Assembly: GCA_038380795.1 (NCBI GenBank)
Contig: CM076261.1
Coordinates: 93,084,418 to 93,148,417 of the forward strand
Source: Pyrocephalus nanus
Lineage: Eukaryota; Chordata; Aves; Passeriformes; Tyrannidae
DNA: 64,000 bases
Direction of reading: 5' to 3'
The stretch's first letter is position 1. The number at the start of each line of letters is the position of its first letter. Under the pieces are notes generated by a model that saw nothing but the letters and a program-made list of their open reading frames with translations, did not search any database and was not told the origin of the DNA. The translations under genes were made by a program, and so were the position numbers. This document shows, piece by piece, positions 36,250 through 64,000 of the stretch.

Positions 36250-36965
36250 ATCCTCAGCCTTCAGCCTCTCAACCCCCAGCCCTCATCCCTGAGCCCCTCA
36301 TCCCTCCAGCCCTCAGCTCAACCTTCAGCCTCTCATCCCTCAACCCTGAGCCCTTTACCCCTCATCCCCTCAGTCCTGAACCCCTCATCACTCCAGCCTT
36401 GATTCTCTGCCCTGAGCCCTTCATACCTGAGCACTTCAGCCCCTCATCCCCCCCAGTCCTCAACTCTCAGACCTCAGTCCTCCAGTCCTCAGCTCCCAGG
36501 CCCTCAGCCCCTCATCCACGAGCTCTTCACCCTCTCAGCCCTCAACCCTCACCCCTGAGCCCCCAGCCCCTCAGCCCTGAACCCCTAAGCTCCTCATCCC
36601 TCATCCCCTCAACCCTGAGCCCTTCTGTTCTCAGCTCTCAGCCTCCAGCCATGAACTCCTCAGCCCCAACTCCTCATGCTCCAGCACCGAGCCCCTCAGC
36701 CCTTCAGCCCCTCAGCCCTTCAGCCCTTCAGCCCCTCAGCCCTTCAGCCCCTCAGCCCTTCAGCCCCTCAGCCCTTCAGCCCCTCAGCCCTTCAGCCCCT
36801 CAGCCCCTCAACCTCTCAACCCCTCAGCCTCTCAAGCCCTCAGCCTCTCAAGCCCTCAGCCTCTCAAGCCCTCAGCCTCTCAAGCCCTCAGCCTCTCAAC
36901 CCCTCAGCCTCTCAACTCCTCAGCCTCTCAACCCCTCAGCCCTGAGCCCTCAGTCCCCGCTCCTC
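36250..36965. repeat. C-rich 8/16-bp minisatellite
   Basis: About 700 bp built of degenerate 8-bp units of the type TCAGCCC(C/T). It is loosest at the left and most regular from about 36700. From about 36820 to 36930 a 16-bp higher-order unit combining 'ctcagcc' and 'ctcaagc' repeats almost exactly. The + strand is very G-poor. The long open frame through it (36183-37046, Ser/Pro/Leu-rich) is a product of the repeat, not a gene. Confidence 0.9.
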
Positions 36966-36980
36966 AGCTCCCAGCACCGA

Positions 36981-37145
36981 GCCCCTCACGTCCCGCCCCT
37001 GAGCCCCTCACGCCCCGCCCCTGAGCCCCTCACGTCCCGCCCCTGAGCCCCTCACGTCCCGCCCCTGAGCCCCTCACGTCCCGCCCCTGAGCCCCTCACG
37101 TCCCGCCCCTGAGCCCCTCACGCCCCGCCCCTGAGCCCCTCAGCT
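36981..37145. repeat. 22-bp GC-box tandem array
   Basis: Units starting with 'gcccctcacg' begin at 36981, 37003, 37025, 37047, 37069, 37091 and 37113, an exact 22-bp period, with a degenerate eighth at 37135. Each unit contains CCCGCCCC, the reverse complement of an SP1/KLF GC box, and a CpG in TCACG. The array abuts the DENND3 promoter. Confidence 0.92.
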
Positions 37146-37401
37146 CTCATCCCAAGGCCCCGCCCCTGCCCGCCCCGCCACAAGAACTCCCGTTCTTATT
37201 GGTCAGGGCTCCTGAGAGTGACGGGGGAAGCGATCAATCAACGTACTAGGGGCGGGCACTGTCCCCGCCCTTCCCGCGGCCCGGCCCGGGCGGCGCTGAG
37301 GGCGGGACGGGGCCGCCGTCCTGAGGGGCGGGCGGAGGGAGCTGCAGCTGCTACCGCCGCCGCCGTCCCGGGGGAAGGAGCTGCCCCGTGCCCGCCGTGC
37401 C

Positions 37402-63632
<26,231 letters not shown>

Positions 63633-64000
63633 GTGAGAGACATTTGGGCTGGTTTTTTTTTACCTGCTGTGGATTTCTGGAGTGGAGTTTTGTTTGTTTG
63701 TTTGCAACTCTCGTGGGCTGTAATTGCTTCCATACTGGGTGTGTGCATATGTGCAGGTTTGGAATGTTGATTCCTCTTGGAAATTATAGGAGTTAATGCC
63801 TTGTCCAACAGATGTTGGACAGATGTGTTACAGATGTACCCCAAAGCGCATGTCAGGCCAAAAGCCTCATCAGTAATTAAATGCATGGTGGCATTTATTA
63901 GTAATTGACATTTCAGGGAACTGCAGAAGCTGAAAGTTTACACCCTTTGATATTTCATCTCCGGGCTCCTCAGACTGAGCCTTGAAAAAAAGGTTAACAG
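63633..64000 (+). other. DENND3: DENND3 intron 22, incomplete
   Basis: Intronic sequence running to the window end. No acceptor followed by the expected final WD40 codons is found. Confidence 0.75.

Noticed and set aside
36183..37046. 287-codon Ser/Pro/Leu-rich open frame
   Set aside because: It is generated wholly by the 8/16/22-bp tandem repeats, whose lengths avoid stops. No recognisable start context or homology.

Overview
The window looks like nuclear DNA from a bird. The evidence is many degraded CR1 LINE fragments (3' ends of the 'TTCCAACTCAG...ATTCTATGATT' kind), an avian-type ERV-L provirus, a GC-rich CpG-island promoter, and a spliced vertebrate gene with compact introns. No prokaryotic features are present. 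Species cannot be fixed from the sequence alone.

Layout. (1) 1-26482 is gene-poor intergenic DNA with CR1 fragments in both orientations (one keeps a frameshifted reverse-transcriptase segment at about 18130-18745), a 44-bp minisatellite, and ATTT and ATCT microsatellites. No protein-coding exon could be recognised. In mammals PTK2 lies head-to-head upstream of DENND3, so this may be the PTK2-DENND3 interval, but no PTK2 exon is visible. (2) 26483-33351 is a 6.87-kb ERV-L-like endogenous retrovirus on the + strand. It has two 1148-bp LTRs with no difference found by eye, a lysine-tRNA-type primer binding site, an intact 616-codon gag, one UAG, and an in-frame pol (protease, RT, RNase H). Pol stops just after the integrase zinc finger. 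The integrase core and any env are deleted, so this is a young element that could no longer integrate by itself. Its LTRs carry an RFX-type X-box and four tandem CTCF-like motifs. (3) 33352-36250 is intergenic with one CR1. (4) 36250-37145 is a C-rich 8/16-bp minisatellite followed by a 22-bp GC-box array, abutting the CpG-island promoter. (5) 37402-63632 holds 22 coding exons of DENND3 on the + strand. All have canonical AG/GT sites and compatible phases, giving 1202 codons, and the final exon(s) lie beyond the window.

DENND3 is a guanine-nucleotide exchange factor for Rab12 that acts downstream of ULK kinases in autophagy and membrane traffic. The exons give, in order, a basic N-terminal linker, the tripartite DENN module (uDENN, cDENN, dDENN), a serine-containing regulatory linker, a PH-like PHenn segment and C-terminal WD40 blades. 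The provirus lies about 4 kb upstream of the DENND3 start codon in the same orientation, so its LTRs could affect DENND3 regulation; this is inference.
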